A stretch of 8,132 nucleotides of DNA, taken from NCBI GenBank assembly GCA_019100305.1, contig JAHRHW010000195.1:1-8132 (forward strand), read 5' to 3'. The notes below the pieces were generated by a model. It was not told the DNA's origin, did no database searches, and saw nothing but the letters and a program-made list of their open reading frames with translations. Position numbers and translations under genes: made by a program. Shown in pieces: positions 1-5,923 of the stretch. The DNA comes from Candidatus Thiodiazotropha taylori (lineage in GTDB: Bacteria; Pseudomonadota; Gammaproteobacteria; Chromatiales; Chromatiaceae). Every line of letters starts with the position of its first letter. The first letter of the stretch is position 1.

Positions 1-53
1 GGTTCAACACGTGGGACCAAAATCTCCGGGATCTCCGTGTTGGAATCGTTCAT
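1..53 (-). CDS. Possible 5' end of a further minus-strand gene (partial)
   Basis: A minus-strand ATG at 53-51 opens a frame of 17 codons (MNDSNTEIPEILVPRVE) that stays open to the window edge. It begins 5 nt after the stop codon of the desaturase gene. An AAGGAG sequence lies in the last codons of that gene, but about 14 nt from the ATG, which is longer than ideal. The tight spacing suggests a third gene of the same operon. Too little protein is visible to name a family. It could also be chance open frame, since 17 codons is weak evidence. Confidence 0.45.
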   Translation of the reverse strand, partial: MNDSNTEIPEILVPRVE

Positions 54-58
54 TGGAT

Positions 59-811
59 CTAGGTCCGCTCCTTGAGCCGGCTTAGGGGGCGGCGTTCGCT
101 ACAAACCCGATCATAGAGCCGTTCGTAGTCCTCCCACTCGGTACCCAGCAGGCGGTCCAGCACACGGGTACCCAGACCGTAATTGCCGGTGTAGCGGGAG
201 TGGTGCAAGGAATGGTAGATGGTGGTGGCCATCAGCTTGCCCACATGGCGGTTGTAGTTGGCGGGGCGGAACTCAAAATTGGCGTGACTGAAGGAGTTGA
301 TGACCAGATAGCCGATGAACCAGGCGGCCAGGCCAAAGAAATTGACGCTGACAAACTGGTCGGCGATGGCTAGGGGCAGGAGAATGCCCAGGTCGAAGAT
401 CAGTTTCTCCAGGAAGGAAAATGAAACCGCCGTCAGGGGCGAGTTGATCTGGCTGCGGTGGTGCTCCCGGTGAATCCACAGCAGCGAAGGCAGATGAAAA
501 GCGCGGTGTGAGAAGTAGTGCCAGATCTCTGCCCAGATGAATGTACACACCAGGGTAATCAGGAATGAGCCCCAACTGTCGTTGTCGAAAAAACCGAATC
601 CCAGCATGGCCCCCAGCAGCACGGCATGCAAAGGGGTGAGTACGGAATTCTTGAACTCCCGTTGCAACTGGCCTTTCTTGAGTGGCACATCATAGATCCG
701 CGTGCGGCACAACGGTGAATCGCGTTTCTCAGCCAGGTGCCAGAATAGGGCCATGACGTGACCAAGCAGGGCGACGATAACCAATACTGCTATCTCAGTG
801 GTTGTTAACAT
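59..811 (-). CDS. Fatty acid hydroxylase / sterol desaturase family membrane protein
   Basis: The 250-aa product carries the histidine clusters of the membrane di-iron hydroxylase/desaturase superfamily: H98xxxH102 (HYFSH) with H106, H114xxHH118 (HREHH) and H200xxHH204 (HSLHH), plus an isolated H176. These histidines would hold two irons for O2-dependent hydroxylation or desaturation of a lipid in the inner membrane. Hydrophobic segments lie near residues 5-27, 60-76, 82-96, 138-152 and 157-175. Length is usual for the bacterial family. The ATG at 811 lies 15 nt after the stop of the acyltransferase gene and has only a weak GGAAA-type ribosome site, so translation may depend on the upstream gene. 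The neighbour suggests an acyl-amino-acid or other lipid substrate; the real substrate cannot be read from sequence. Confidence 0.88.
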   Translation of the reverse strand: MLTTTEIAVLVIVALLGHVMALFWHLAEKRDSPLCRTRIYDVPLKKGQLQREFKNSVLTPLHAVLLGAMLGFGFFDNDSWGSFLITLVCTFIWAEIWHYFSHRAFHLPSLLWIHREHHRSQINSPLTAVSFSFLEKLIFDLGILLPLAIADQFVSVNFFGLAAWFIGYLVINSFSHANFEFRPANYNRHVGKLMATTIYHSLHHSRYTGNYGLGTRVLDRLLGTEWEDYERLYDRVCSERRPLSRLKERT

Positions 812-826
812 TGAGATTTCCGATGC

Positions 827-1825
827 TTAGAGTCGTTTCGCCAAGGTTTTGGAATACTGTTCCAAGTTCATGACCATGGGTAGGGAAGGGCCGTTCTCGT
901 AATGATAGAACATCTCACCAGCGGGTACGAAACCGATGCGTTTGTACAGTGCAAGCAGACCGGGAATGCAGTCGATATAGCACTCCCTGATGTCTCTGCC
1001 GGTGTTCATGACATAGGCTGTCACCGCCCGGATCAACTCCATGTAGATCACACTGCCGCGTCGTGACTTCTCGACCGCGAGCTTGGTACAGATCAGGGTG
1101 TGCTTCGGGTGGTGTGGCGATTCGGCCATGCCGTAAAGGGCTTCAAGGGTACCCAGGTCGCCGTCGGCGGCAAAGTTGGCCCTCAAGGTACCGACCACCT
1201 GGTCTTCAAGCATGGCGATGAAGGTGTAGCCGAACGAGTCCAGATTGTCGCGGATCAGCTTTCGCTCGTGGTCCGCGTAGGGGGAGGAGCGGCCCAGTTC
1301 CTCGCAATAGATCTGGTAGCGAATGCCCATGGCCTGCTCCAGCATGTCGTCATTGCGGCACAGGATCACCTCGGGCCTGGCTTTTCCTTCGGCCTCCGCC
1401 TCCACTTCAACGGCCAGGTCGGCGTCCCGATCGAGCCGGAATTGTGCCGTTTGGGCGAGAGTACGTAACAGGTGCAGGGCAAGCGGCGGATTCTTCCGCT
1501 CGATGTCCCACAAAGTGGCGTCATTGAGAAACAGTGCCTGGGTAGGTTGCCGGACGGTAGCCGTACCGGTGGCCCGACAGCCCCTGATGAAACCAATCTC
1601 ACCCACCGGCGAGCCAGCACCCAGGATGATTGGCTCTGATCTTCCCTCGGGCAATACTTCTACCTGGCCGCTGACGATCAGGTACATGTTCGAGTAATGG
1701 ATACCCTTGCGACGCAATTCGTCGCCCACAGAGAAGTCGACCAATTTGAAGTTGGCCAGGTCCAACCACGCCATGGGTGTTTCCATGTCAAACTGGCTTT
1801 CTCCGGTGTTTTTCTGCGGGCCCAA
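827..1825 (-). CDS. Cyclic-nucleotide-binding domain fused to FeeM-like GNAT acyltransferase
   Basis: The 332-aa product has two domains. Residues about 25-130 form a CRP-type cyclic nucleotide-binding fold, including a phosphate-binding-cassette-like stretch (GEIGFI near 75-80, then RAT at 84-86). Residues about 152-325 resemble the N-acyl amino acid synthase (FeeM) / autoinducer-synthase-like branch of the GNAT superfamily: IRYQIYCEE near 168-176, LICTKLAVEKSRRGS near 244-258, and a C-terminal ALYKRIGFVPAG near 292-303. FeeM enzymes join an acyl chain from acyl-ACP to an amino acid. A ligand-sensing domain in front suggests allosteric control, which is inference. The acidic stretch 138-148 is probably a linker. 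I chose the TTG start at 1825 because GGAGG lies 7 nt upstream; an ATG at codon 14 is an alternative. It is the first gene of an apparent operon with the downstream hydroxylase. Confidence 0.82.
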   Translation of the reverse strand: MGPQKNTGESQFDMETPMAWLDLANFKLVDFSVGDELRRKGIHYSNMYLIVSGQVEVLPEGRSEPIILGAGSPVGEIGFIRGCRATGTATVRQPTQALFLNDATLWDIERKNPPLALHLLRTLAQTAQFRLDRDADLAVEVEAEAEGKARPEVILCRNDDMLEQAMGIRYQIYCEELGRSSPYADHERKLIRDNLDSFGYTFIAMLEDQVVGTLRANFAADGDLGTLEALYGMAESPHHPKHTLICTKLAVEKSRRGSVIYMELIRAVTAYVMNTGRDIRECYIDCIPGLLALYKRIGFVPAGEMFYHYENGPSLPMVMNLEQYSKTLAKRL

Positions 1826-1910
1826 GTGTTGTCCTCCGCGTTACCTCCGGTCAACCCGTGTTAGCAAGTGTAGACCAGTTGCAATCGGTAAATTCCTTGT
1901 CGATCATTGG

Positions 1911-1933
1911 GAAACACCCCACCCATGTGTTTC
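1911..1933. promoter_or_regulatory. Inverted repeat upstream of the acyltransferase gene
   Basis: GAAACAC (1911-1917) and GTGTTTC (1927-1933) form a perfect 7-bp inverted repeat with a 9-nt spacer, about 90 bp upstream of the TTG start of the minus-strand acyltransferase. The position would suit an operator or activator site. No convincing -35/-10 pair was found next to it. The rest of 1838-2089 holds no gene I can support. Confidence 0.25.
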
Positions 1934-2091
1934 ACTACAAGGACAAACCGCTCGGACATATGCTCACGAGTGCCTGGAAACGGGCCAGGGTACGTGTTGG
2001 ATTACCCTAGGTTCGTGTCCATGATTTGAAGCATACTTTTGGTCATCGGTTAAAGAGTGGTAGGGGGGCACGCAAAACTCAAGCAAACGAA

Positions 2092-2127
2092 AAAAGGGTT
2101 AGCGCCTACTACAACGCTAACCCTTTT
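2092..2127 (-). terminator. Rho-independent terminator of the tRNA-Lys gene
   Basis: A perfect 13-bp stem (AAAAGGGTTAGCG at 2092-2104 against CGCTAACCCTTTT at 2115-2127) surrounds a 10-nt loop. Read on the minus strand it starts 6 nt after the tRNA CCA and ends in a T tract. This is the native terminator of the tRNA gene and belongs to the chromosome. Its symmetry lets it also stop plus-strand transcription, although no plus-strand gene precedes it. Confidence 0.9.
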
Positions 2128-2133
2128 GAAATC

Positions 2134-2179
2134 TGGTGGGCCATGAAGGATTCGAACCTTCGACCAATGGATTAAGAGT
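2134..2179 (-). repeat. Attachment site: 3' half of tRNA-Lys(CTT)
   Basis: On the minus strand this reads as the 3' part of a tRNA: an anticodon loop CTCTTAA (anticodon CTT, at 2174-2176), the 3' anticodon strand TCCAT, a 5-nt variable region, a perfect 5-bp T arm with loop TTCGAAT (2145-2161), the 3' acceptor strand ATGGCCC, discriminator A and an encoded CCA (2134-2136). Beyond 2179 the 5' anticodon strand is wrong and no D arm follows, so this is not a functional tRNA. Integration within the anticodon region would leave exactly this half on the flank, with the intact gene rebuilt at the far end of the element. The integrase beginning 187 nt away supports this. Confidence 0.88.
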
Positions 2180-2264
2180 GCAAATTATATTGCTTTTCTA
2201 ACTTTTTGTATTATCCAGTATTATTTTTTTATCTCGTTGTTTTTAGTTGTTTTTAATCCGCACA

Positions 2265-2293
2265 TTGCCGAACACTCTACTTAGTAATATACT
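2265..2293 (+). promoter_or_regulatory. Candidate sigma70 promoter of the integrase gene
   Basis: TTGCCG (2265-2270, 4 of 6 to the -35 consensus) and TATACT (2288-2293, 5 of 6 to the -10 consensus) are separated by exactly 17 nt. This predicts transcription from about 2300 and a leader of about 65 nt before the GTG at 2366. The stretch just upstream (2183-2262) is very AT- and T-rich, as in many attachment and promoter regions. The assignment rests on sequence match only. Confidence 0.5.
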
Positions 2294-2301
2294 CATTCTC
2301 A

Positions 2302-2323
2302 GTTACCCCTGCGTTACCCCTGC
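2302..2323 (+). repeat. Tandem 11-bp direct repeats, possible operator or integrase arm sites
   Basis: GTTACCCCTGC occurs twice head to tail (2302-2312 and 2313-2323), in phase with the DNA helix and immediately downstream of the predicted transcription start. Paired direct repeats between the attachment core and int are typical of arm-type sites for tyrosine integrases or binding sites for AlpA/Xis-type proteins. Which protein binds is unknown. No further exact copy was noticed elsewhere in the window. Confidence 0.55.
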
Positions 2324-2335
2324 GAGCCAGCAGGG
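2318..2335 (+). promoter_or_regulatory. Hairpin in the integrase leader
   Basis: CCCTGC (2318-2323) and GCAGGG (2330-2335) form a perfect 6-bp stem with a 6-nt loop, 30 nt before the integrase start codon. The first 11-bp repeat contains the same CCCTGC (2307-2312), so two mutually exclusive pairings are possible. It lacks a T tract and is not a terminator. Confidence 0.35.
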
Positions 2336-2365
2336 CAGATAGATACATACTCAAAAGGGCCTTAC

Positions 2366-3616
2366 GTGAGAATCAGATTCAACAAAACAAACATTAAAAA
2401 TCTCGCCCCCAAACCAAAGCGATATGAGGTTGCAGACCTAGAAATGCCTGCACTTCGACTTAGAGTTACCCCGGGCAACATCAAAACATTCGTCCTTCTA
2501 TATCGCAACGCACAAAATCGCCAGAAGCGGTACACAATTGGGAAATTTGGGGATGTAACACCAGAAAGCGCCCGAGATACTGCTGAAACACTTATGGCTA
2601 AGGTTGTATTAGGTGGTGACCCAGCTGCAGAAAAACAAGAAGAGAAACGAAAGGGTGAAAAGCTTAAATATTCGACTCTAAAGGGATTTCTTGAAAAGAA
2701 ATTTCGACCTTGGGCTGAGACTAACAGAAAAACCGGTAGTCACATGACCCAGCGAATAGAATCTGCCTTCTCTGAGCTCCTAGATAAGCCTTTGGATGAG
2801 ATCTCACCCTGGCTGATCGAGAAATGGCGTAAAGGCCGGTTTGAGCAGGGGCGGACTGTCGGTACCGTTAACCGCGATATCGCTACACTAAAATCCTGTC
2901 TATCTCGTGCTGTTGATTGGCATGTGATCGACGAACACCCCCTCCGACGATTGAAACTCTCCAGAGAGGATAGACAAGGTGTAGTGAGGTATTTATCTCC
3001 AGACGAAGAAAAGCGTCTTTTGTTAGCATTGAATAATCGAGATAAAGAGATCAAATCCAAGCGCACTAGTGGGAACAATTGGCGTAGATCTCGCAGGCAT
3101 CCCCCTCTTCCTGAGATCACCTCAACCTACTCAGACCATCTTACGCCAATGGTTATTTTGTCACTCAATACCGGAATGCGGAGAGGTGAAGTATTCCACA
3201 TGCAGTGGCGTGACATTAATTTTGCCAACAAAACACTCGTAGTACATGGCGAAACTGCAAAAAGCGGTAAGACACGCCACATTAACCTCAACGGTACAGC
3301 ACTTAATGCTCTGAATAACTGGCGTAAACAGTCTCCCCCGTCGAATAAGCTCGTTTTTCCCGGAAAAGAAGGCAAACCACTCGACAATATCAGAAAGAGC
3401 TGGGAAGGCCTTCTGATGAGGGCGAATATACACAAATTTCGGTGGCATGACATGCGACACCATTTCGCTAGTAAGCTTGTCATGGCTGGAGTAGACCTAA
3501 ATACAGTACGTGAACTTCTCGGGCACTCTGACCTAAAAATGACGCTTCGTTATGCCCATTTAGCTCCAGAGCATAAAGCAGCAGCTGTTGAAAAACTTGA
3601 GGCACATAGAGAATGA
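2366..3616 (+). CDS. int: Tyrosine site-specific integrase
   Basis: The 416-aa product is a full-length tyrosine recombinase that would catalyse integration and excision at tRNA-Lys. Residues about 5-90 match the arm-binding DUF4102-type N-terminal domain, about 102-200 are the core-binding SAM-like domain, and about 210-405 are catalytic. All catalytic residues are visible: R272 (TGMRRGE), K299 (TAKSGK), H361xxR364 (HDMRHH), H387 (LLGHS) and nucleophile Y396 (RYAHL). I chose the GTG start at 2366 because AAGGG lies 6 nt upstream. Residues about 225-250 form a basic insertion (KSKRTSGNNWRRSRRH) before the first catalytic arginine. The gene lies next to the attachment half, as expected, and its stop overlaps the next gene (ATGA). 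Confidence 0.96.
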   Translation: MRIRFNKTNIKNLAPKPKRYEVADLEMPALRLRVTPGNIKTFVLLYRNAQNRQKRYTIGKFGDVTPESARDTAETLMAKVVLGGDPAAEKQEEKRKGEKLKYSTLKGFLEKKFRPWAETNRKTGSHMTQRIESAFSELLDKPLDEISPWLIEKWRKGRFEQGRTVGTVNRDIATLKSCLSRAVDWHVIDEHPLRRLKLSREDRQGVVRYLSPDEEKRLLLALNNRDKEIKSKRTSGNNWRRSRRHPPLPEITSTYSDHLTPMVILSLNTGMRRGEVFHMQWRDINFANKTLVVHGETAKSGKTRHINLNGTALNALNNWRKQSPPSNKLVFPGKEGKPLDNIRKSWEGLLMRANIHKFRWHDMRHHFASKLVMAGVDLNTVRELLGHSDLKMTLRYAHLAPEHKAAAVEKLEAHRE

Positions 3617-4074
3617 GCAGAGTTAAGAACAAGGATGCGTGGGACAAACTCGAAGCTGAAAAAGACAAGCGAAGGACATTAAAGGGCCTTTCTCAGACAG
3701 CCAGAGAAGGGGATTCCAATTCAACACGGCTGATGATCGATTACTCAGCGAGAATCATATCTCTTTCTGAAGATATTCCAGAAGACGTTAAATTATATAT
3801 TTATGACTCATTTAGAATGATTTTGAATGGCGAAGAACCCAACAAAGTATTCAATATTAATAAAAAGAAAAATAAGTTTCATATGGAGCTAAGAGATTCA
3901 ACGCTTGCAAGATGTGTAGATTATCACATCAGACAGGGACTATCAGAAGATGATGCTATCGAATATGTATTAAACAACACTCCACCTTTTGGAGAAATTG
4001 AGCGTAAGCTTGGCTTTGATGGGATAAGAACGGCCTATCGTAAATACTATATCCATGTCAAGAGAGAAAAATAA
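3613..4074 (+). CDS. Hypothetical protein translationally coupled to the integrase
   Basis: The 153-aa product is charged and lysine-rich (residues 1-25 and 80-90 are strongly basic) with no signal peptide or membrane segment. Its ATG overlaps the integrase TGA in an ATGA junction, and GAGG lies about 10 nt upstream, so it is probably co-translated with the integrase. The C-terminal part (about 95-150: LARCVDYHIRQGLSEDDAIEYVL, then IERKLGFDGIRTAYRKY, separated by a short linker) reads as helical and could be a small DNA-binding domain. I do not recognise the family. Coupling suggests a role with recombination, such as directionality or stability control; this is inference. Codon use is AT-rich, unlike the chromosomal flank. 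Confidence 0.8.
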   Translation: MSRVKNKDAWDKLEAEKDKRRTLKGLSQTAREGDSNSTRLMIDYSARIISLSEDIPEDVKLYIYDSFRMILNGEEPNKVFNINKKKNKFHMELRDSTLARCVDYHIRQGLSEDDAIEYVLNNTPPFGEIERKLGFDGIRTAYRKYYIHVKREK

Positions 4075-4147
4075 ATAATTAATCTCTAGACGATAGAACC
4101 CCCCACACCTAGTCTTCTGTTCGAGAATGTTCGTAACAGGAAAGCCA

Positions 4148-4366
4148 ATGCAACTACAACACACTACTATTGATCTCTATCACCAGATCAACACTGAAGA
4201 AGCCGCCAAGTTCTTAGGTATCACGACTAGAAAGCTCGAACAAATGCGACAACATGGGACAGGGCCCGTATTTGTAAAGGTGTCACCAAAGTGCGTGCGA
4301 TATCGAATAAAAGAGCTCGTCGCCTTCCAGGAAGAAAATCTAAAACACTCAACTATCCAATCATAG
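4148..4366 (+). CDS. AlpA-like / excisionase-type helix-turn-helix regulator
   Basis: The 72-aa product carries a MerR/excisionase-type winged HTH (AlpA, HTH_17 group). INTEEAAKFLGITTRKLEQM (14-33) is the HTH, followed by the wing GPVFVKVSPKCVRYRIKELVAF (39-60, written here in two parts: GPVFVKVSPK and CVRYRIKELVAF). AlpA proteins switch on excision and satellite or prophage operons, and Xis relatives bend DNA at attachment sites. I chose ATG 4148 rather than the in-frame ATG 4127 because AGGA (4138-4141) is 6 nt before it and 4127 has no ribosome site. The repeats upstream of int are plausible targets, which is inference. It begins 73 nt after the previous gene. Confidence 0.85.
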   Translation: MQLQHTTIDLYHQINTEEAAKFLGITTRKLEQMRQHGTGPVFVKVSPKCVRYRIKELVAFQEENLKHSTIQS

Positions 4367-4394
4367 GATTGGTAAATATCATAAGGAGAACACC

Positions 4395-4655
4395 ATGACT
4401 GATTCAATCCATGACGCAGCAATTGCACTAAACAATATCTATGACAGACTCCATCGAATACATGCATCATCTGTATTAATCGATTTAATCAGGTCTAAAG
4501 AGGTTGAAAGAATTGATGCCAATTCATCTATTTTCACAGATTTTGCTTCTGAAAATCTCTCAGAATCTATACGTGGAATATTCGATGAATGCGAGACCAT
4601 TCAAGAGCATCTTGAGTCATTAAGCGGAATAAAACTTGATGAACTAAAAAGGTAA
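4395..4655 (+). CDS. Small acidic hypothetical protein
   Basis: The 86-aa product is rich in Asp and Glu and predicted mostly helical, with no signal peptide or membrane segment. A strong ribosome site (AGGAG, 4383-4387) precedes the ATG at good spacing, and the gap from the AlpA-like gene is 28 nt, so it is likely in the same transcript. I do not recognise the family. Position between regulator and replication genes is typical of small accessory or interference proteins in satellites and prophages, but nothing in the sequence shows such a role. Confidence 0.75.
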   Translation: MTDSIHDAAIALNNIYDRLHRIHASSVLIDLIRSKEVERIDANSSIFTDFASENLSESIRGIFDECETIQEHLESLSGIKLDELKR

Positions 4656-4683
4656 TATTAAAAAGCCAATAAGATGCAGCTTG

Positions 4684-5175
4684 ATGTCATCAGATCTTAA
4701 ATATTACCCTCTTTTATTTGAAGTGTTCTACACCGAAATTCGTTACATGTCCATAGAGGAAGTTGGTTTTTTTATACAACTAATTCTTTATCAGTTTACA
4801 GAGAAAAAGCCGATCAAGGACGCCAAGCATGCAGCTAGAATAGCGAACATTGACCCAAGAGTTAGCAGCCGACTTTTCAAGAAGATATCTGATAAGTTCG
4901 TGAAAAATCAACATGGATATAGCCACAAACTTACTACTAAGATTTTAAGAAATGATGGCAGAATCAAAGGCCTATATAAAGTAGCTGATGAGGGTGGGTT
5001 TCTACCACAGGAATTGGAATTGGAAGAACCCCCTATACCCCCCCTTACAGGTGATGCTCAAAATCGGAGCTTAAATGATGCAACACATCTGCAAAACGCT
5101 AAGCGCAAAAGAAAGCAAAACGATCCCTTCGCAGAATCAATATTCGGATCATCAGATCCAGGGATTTGTTCCTGA
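4684..5175 (+). CDS. DUF1376-like phage replication protein
   Basis: The 163-aa product begins KYYPLLFEVFYTEIRYMSIE (6-25) and continues with GFFIQLILYQFTEKKPI (28-44), an ARIANIDPRV stretch (51-60) and a helical segment up to about residue 95. This matches the layout of the DUF1376 (YdaU-type) domain, a winged-helix-like domain found in phage replication initiation regions. Residues about 105-150 are a polar, basic low-complexity tail. I prefer ATG 4684; TTG 4681 directly before it is possible. The ribosome site is weak. The last 101 nt overlap the P-like gene in another frame. The pair would act like lambda O and P: origin recognition followed by helicase loading. Confidence 0.72.
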   Translation: MSSDLKYYPLLFEVFYTEIRYMSIEEVGFFIQLILYQFTEKKPIKDAKHAARIANIDPRVSSRLFKKISDKFVKNQHGYSHKLTTKILRNDGRIKGLYKVADEGGFLPQELELEEPPIPPLTGDAQNRSLNDATHLQNAKRKRKQNDPFAESIFGSSDPGICS

Positions 5176-5500
5176 TGGACGCATTAGAAAACTGTGGGCA
5201 CTGTTGGCTGTTAGATACGGTCCAGCTTGGACTTCTCGTTGGAAGGACTCTCGGATGCTCAAGCTTGGCCAGGCAGAATGGCAGGCAGAACTAGAACTAT
5301 TTACCAACGAAGAGATTAAAAAAGCGCTCAATACTTTTAAAGGTGAGTTCCCCCCTTCTCTCCCTTCATTGGTCGATGCTTGTAAAGCACAGGTTCATAA
5401 GCCTACATATCAACAATTACTTAAACCACCTAGTAACAAAACAATTGCCACATCAGCTATTGCGCAAATGCGGCGAACTCTTAAGGGAAATACAAAATGA
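5075..5500 (+). CDS. Lambda-P-like replication protein (probable helicase loader)
   Basis: The 141-aa product has a C-terminal domain of the phage replication P type: FVPDGRIRKLWALLAVRYG (31-49), AWTSRWKD (51-58), EWQAELELFTNEEIKKAL (68-85), then PPSLPSLVDACKAQ (93-106). In lambda, P brings host DnaB helicase to the origin. The protein is shorter than lambda P and lacks most of its N-terminal part. GGAG (5066-5069) is 5 nt before ATG 5075 and 8 nt before ATG 5078, so independent initiation inside the previous gene is credible. The 101-nt out-of-frame overlap is unusually long. The alternative, a single DUF1376-P protein broken by a frameshift, is less likely given that ribosome site. Confidence 0.75.
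   Translation: MMQHICKTLSAKESKTIPSQNQYSDHQIQGFVPDGRIRKLWALLAVRYGPAWTSRWKDSRMLKLGQAEWQAELELFTNEEIKKALNTFKGEFPPSLPSLVDACKAQVHKPTYQQLLKPPSNKTIATSAIAQMRRTLKGNTK
5091..5122 (+). repeat. GCAAAA iteron-like repeats in the replication gene overlap
   Basis: GCAAAACG occurs at 5091-5098 and 5115-5122, with a near copy GCAAAAG at 5105-5111. They sit where the two replication genes overlap, just after a C-rich tract (about 5029-5045). Lambda-type origins lie inside the initiator gene, so this is a candidate origin. Lysine/glutamine codons of a basic linker could produce the same repeats by chance. Confidence 0.25.
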
Positions 5501-5533
5501 TCAGGGTCCTTATTTCGAGGATAGACTGAGGGT

Positions 5534-5626
5534 ATGAAGCACCCCGCTTTGTCTCTAGCCATGAGATTTTTGCTAGGGGGTGAAGTTTACATTTCTAATC
5601 AAATACTAACGAGGAATATTTCATGA
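5534..5626 (+). CDS. Possible 30-aa ORF overlapping the next gene start
   Basis: ATG 5534 opens 30 codons (beginning MKHPALSLAMRFLLGGEVY) ending in a TGA that overlaps the ATG of the next gene (ATGA at 5623-5626). The overlap suggests translational coupling. Against it, the nearest strong purine stretch is badly spaced (GAGGG directly before ATG, AGGA about 13 nt away). It could be a small peptide, a remnant of a longer gene or chance. Confidence 0.3.
   Translation: MKHPALSLAMRFLLGGEVYISNQILTRNIS
5540..5582 (+). other. Interrupted stem-loop between replication and downstream genes
   Basis: CACCCC (5540-5545) and CTAGC (5555-5559) can pair with the continuous arm GCTAGGGGGTG (5572-5582), leaving a 9-nt bulge and a 12-nt loop. 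No T tract follows, so it is not a standard terminator. It may be an RNA structure or protein site about 40 nt upstream of the 5623 gene, or it may be incidental to the small ORF here. Confidence 0.25.
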
Positions 5627-5919
5627 ACAAAAACTCAGAAAAGAAACCAACAATATTTCCATTTTTCACTCCTGAAGTTGAAAATGAACTCATAGAAAAG
5701 ATTGAAACACTCCCAAAATCTGGGATTGTCTCTGCATGGGATCCCTCAACCCAAACTGCATGCTACGTCTGGGTTGAAGTCGGTGAAACCAAAAAGCCAA
5801 TAATGAAGCGCTGGACTATCGAGGGGCCCGTTACTCGCGATCATGCTAATAATGCAGGCCGACACATTGCATCAATTGTTGAAAAGTCGACTGCTGAGCA
5901 AGCAGTATCGATTAACTGA
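5623..5919 (+). CDS. Hypothetical protein, 98 aa
   Basis: The 98-aa product starts with a polar, lysine-rich tail, then a region mixing beta and helix: SGIVSAWDPSTQTACYVWVEV (about 33-53, quoted as SGIVSAWDPS and TQTACYVWVEV). There is no signal peptide or membrane segment. GAGGAA lies 7-8 nt before the ATG, a strong ribosome site. The next gene starts 4 nt after its stop, so the two are probably one transcript. I do not recognise the family. It lies between replication and capsid genes, where satellites and phages often keep packaging or morphogenesis accessories; that role is only inferred from position. Confidence 0.75.
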   Translation: MNKNSEKKPTIFPFFTPEVENELIEKIETLPKSGIVSAWDPSTQTACYVWVEVGETKKPIMKRWTIEGPVTRDHANNAGRHIASIVEKSTAEQAVSIN

Positions 5920-5923
5920 ATCC

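Noticed and set aside
1100..1697. Long plus-strand open frames opposite the acyltransferase gene
   Set aside because: They lie antisense to a well-supported gene in GC-rich DNA, have no ribosome sites and encode no recognisable domain.
2134..2210. A complete functional tRNA
   Set aside because: Only the 3' half is present: the 5' anticodon strand mismatches and no D arm or 5' acceptor strand follows.
2740..3483. Minus-strand open frames opposite the integrase
   Set aside because: They are antisense shadows of a complete integrase with all catalytic residues; their translations look non-protein-like.
4055..4090. AGAGA/TCTCT inverted repeat after the 153-aa gene as a terminator
   Set aside because: Only 5 bp of AT-rich stem, a long loop and no T tract.
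5029..5048. C-rich tract as a G-quadruplex on the minus strand
   Set aside because: Only two strong G runs are present, below the four needed for an intramolecular quadruplex, and the tract is explained by proline codons.
5843..5923. Upstream extension of the 136-aa gene to ATG 5843
   Set aside because: It would overlap the 98-aa gene by 77 nt, has no ribosome site, and the ATG at 5924 gives the usual close junction.
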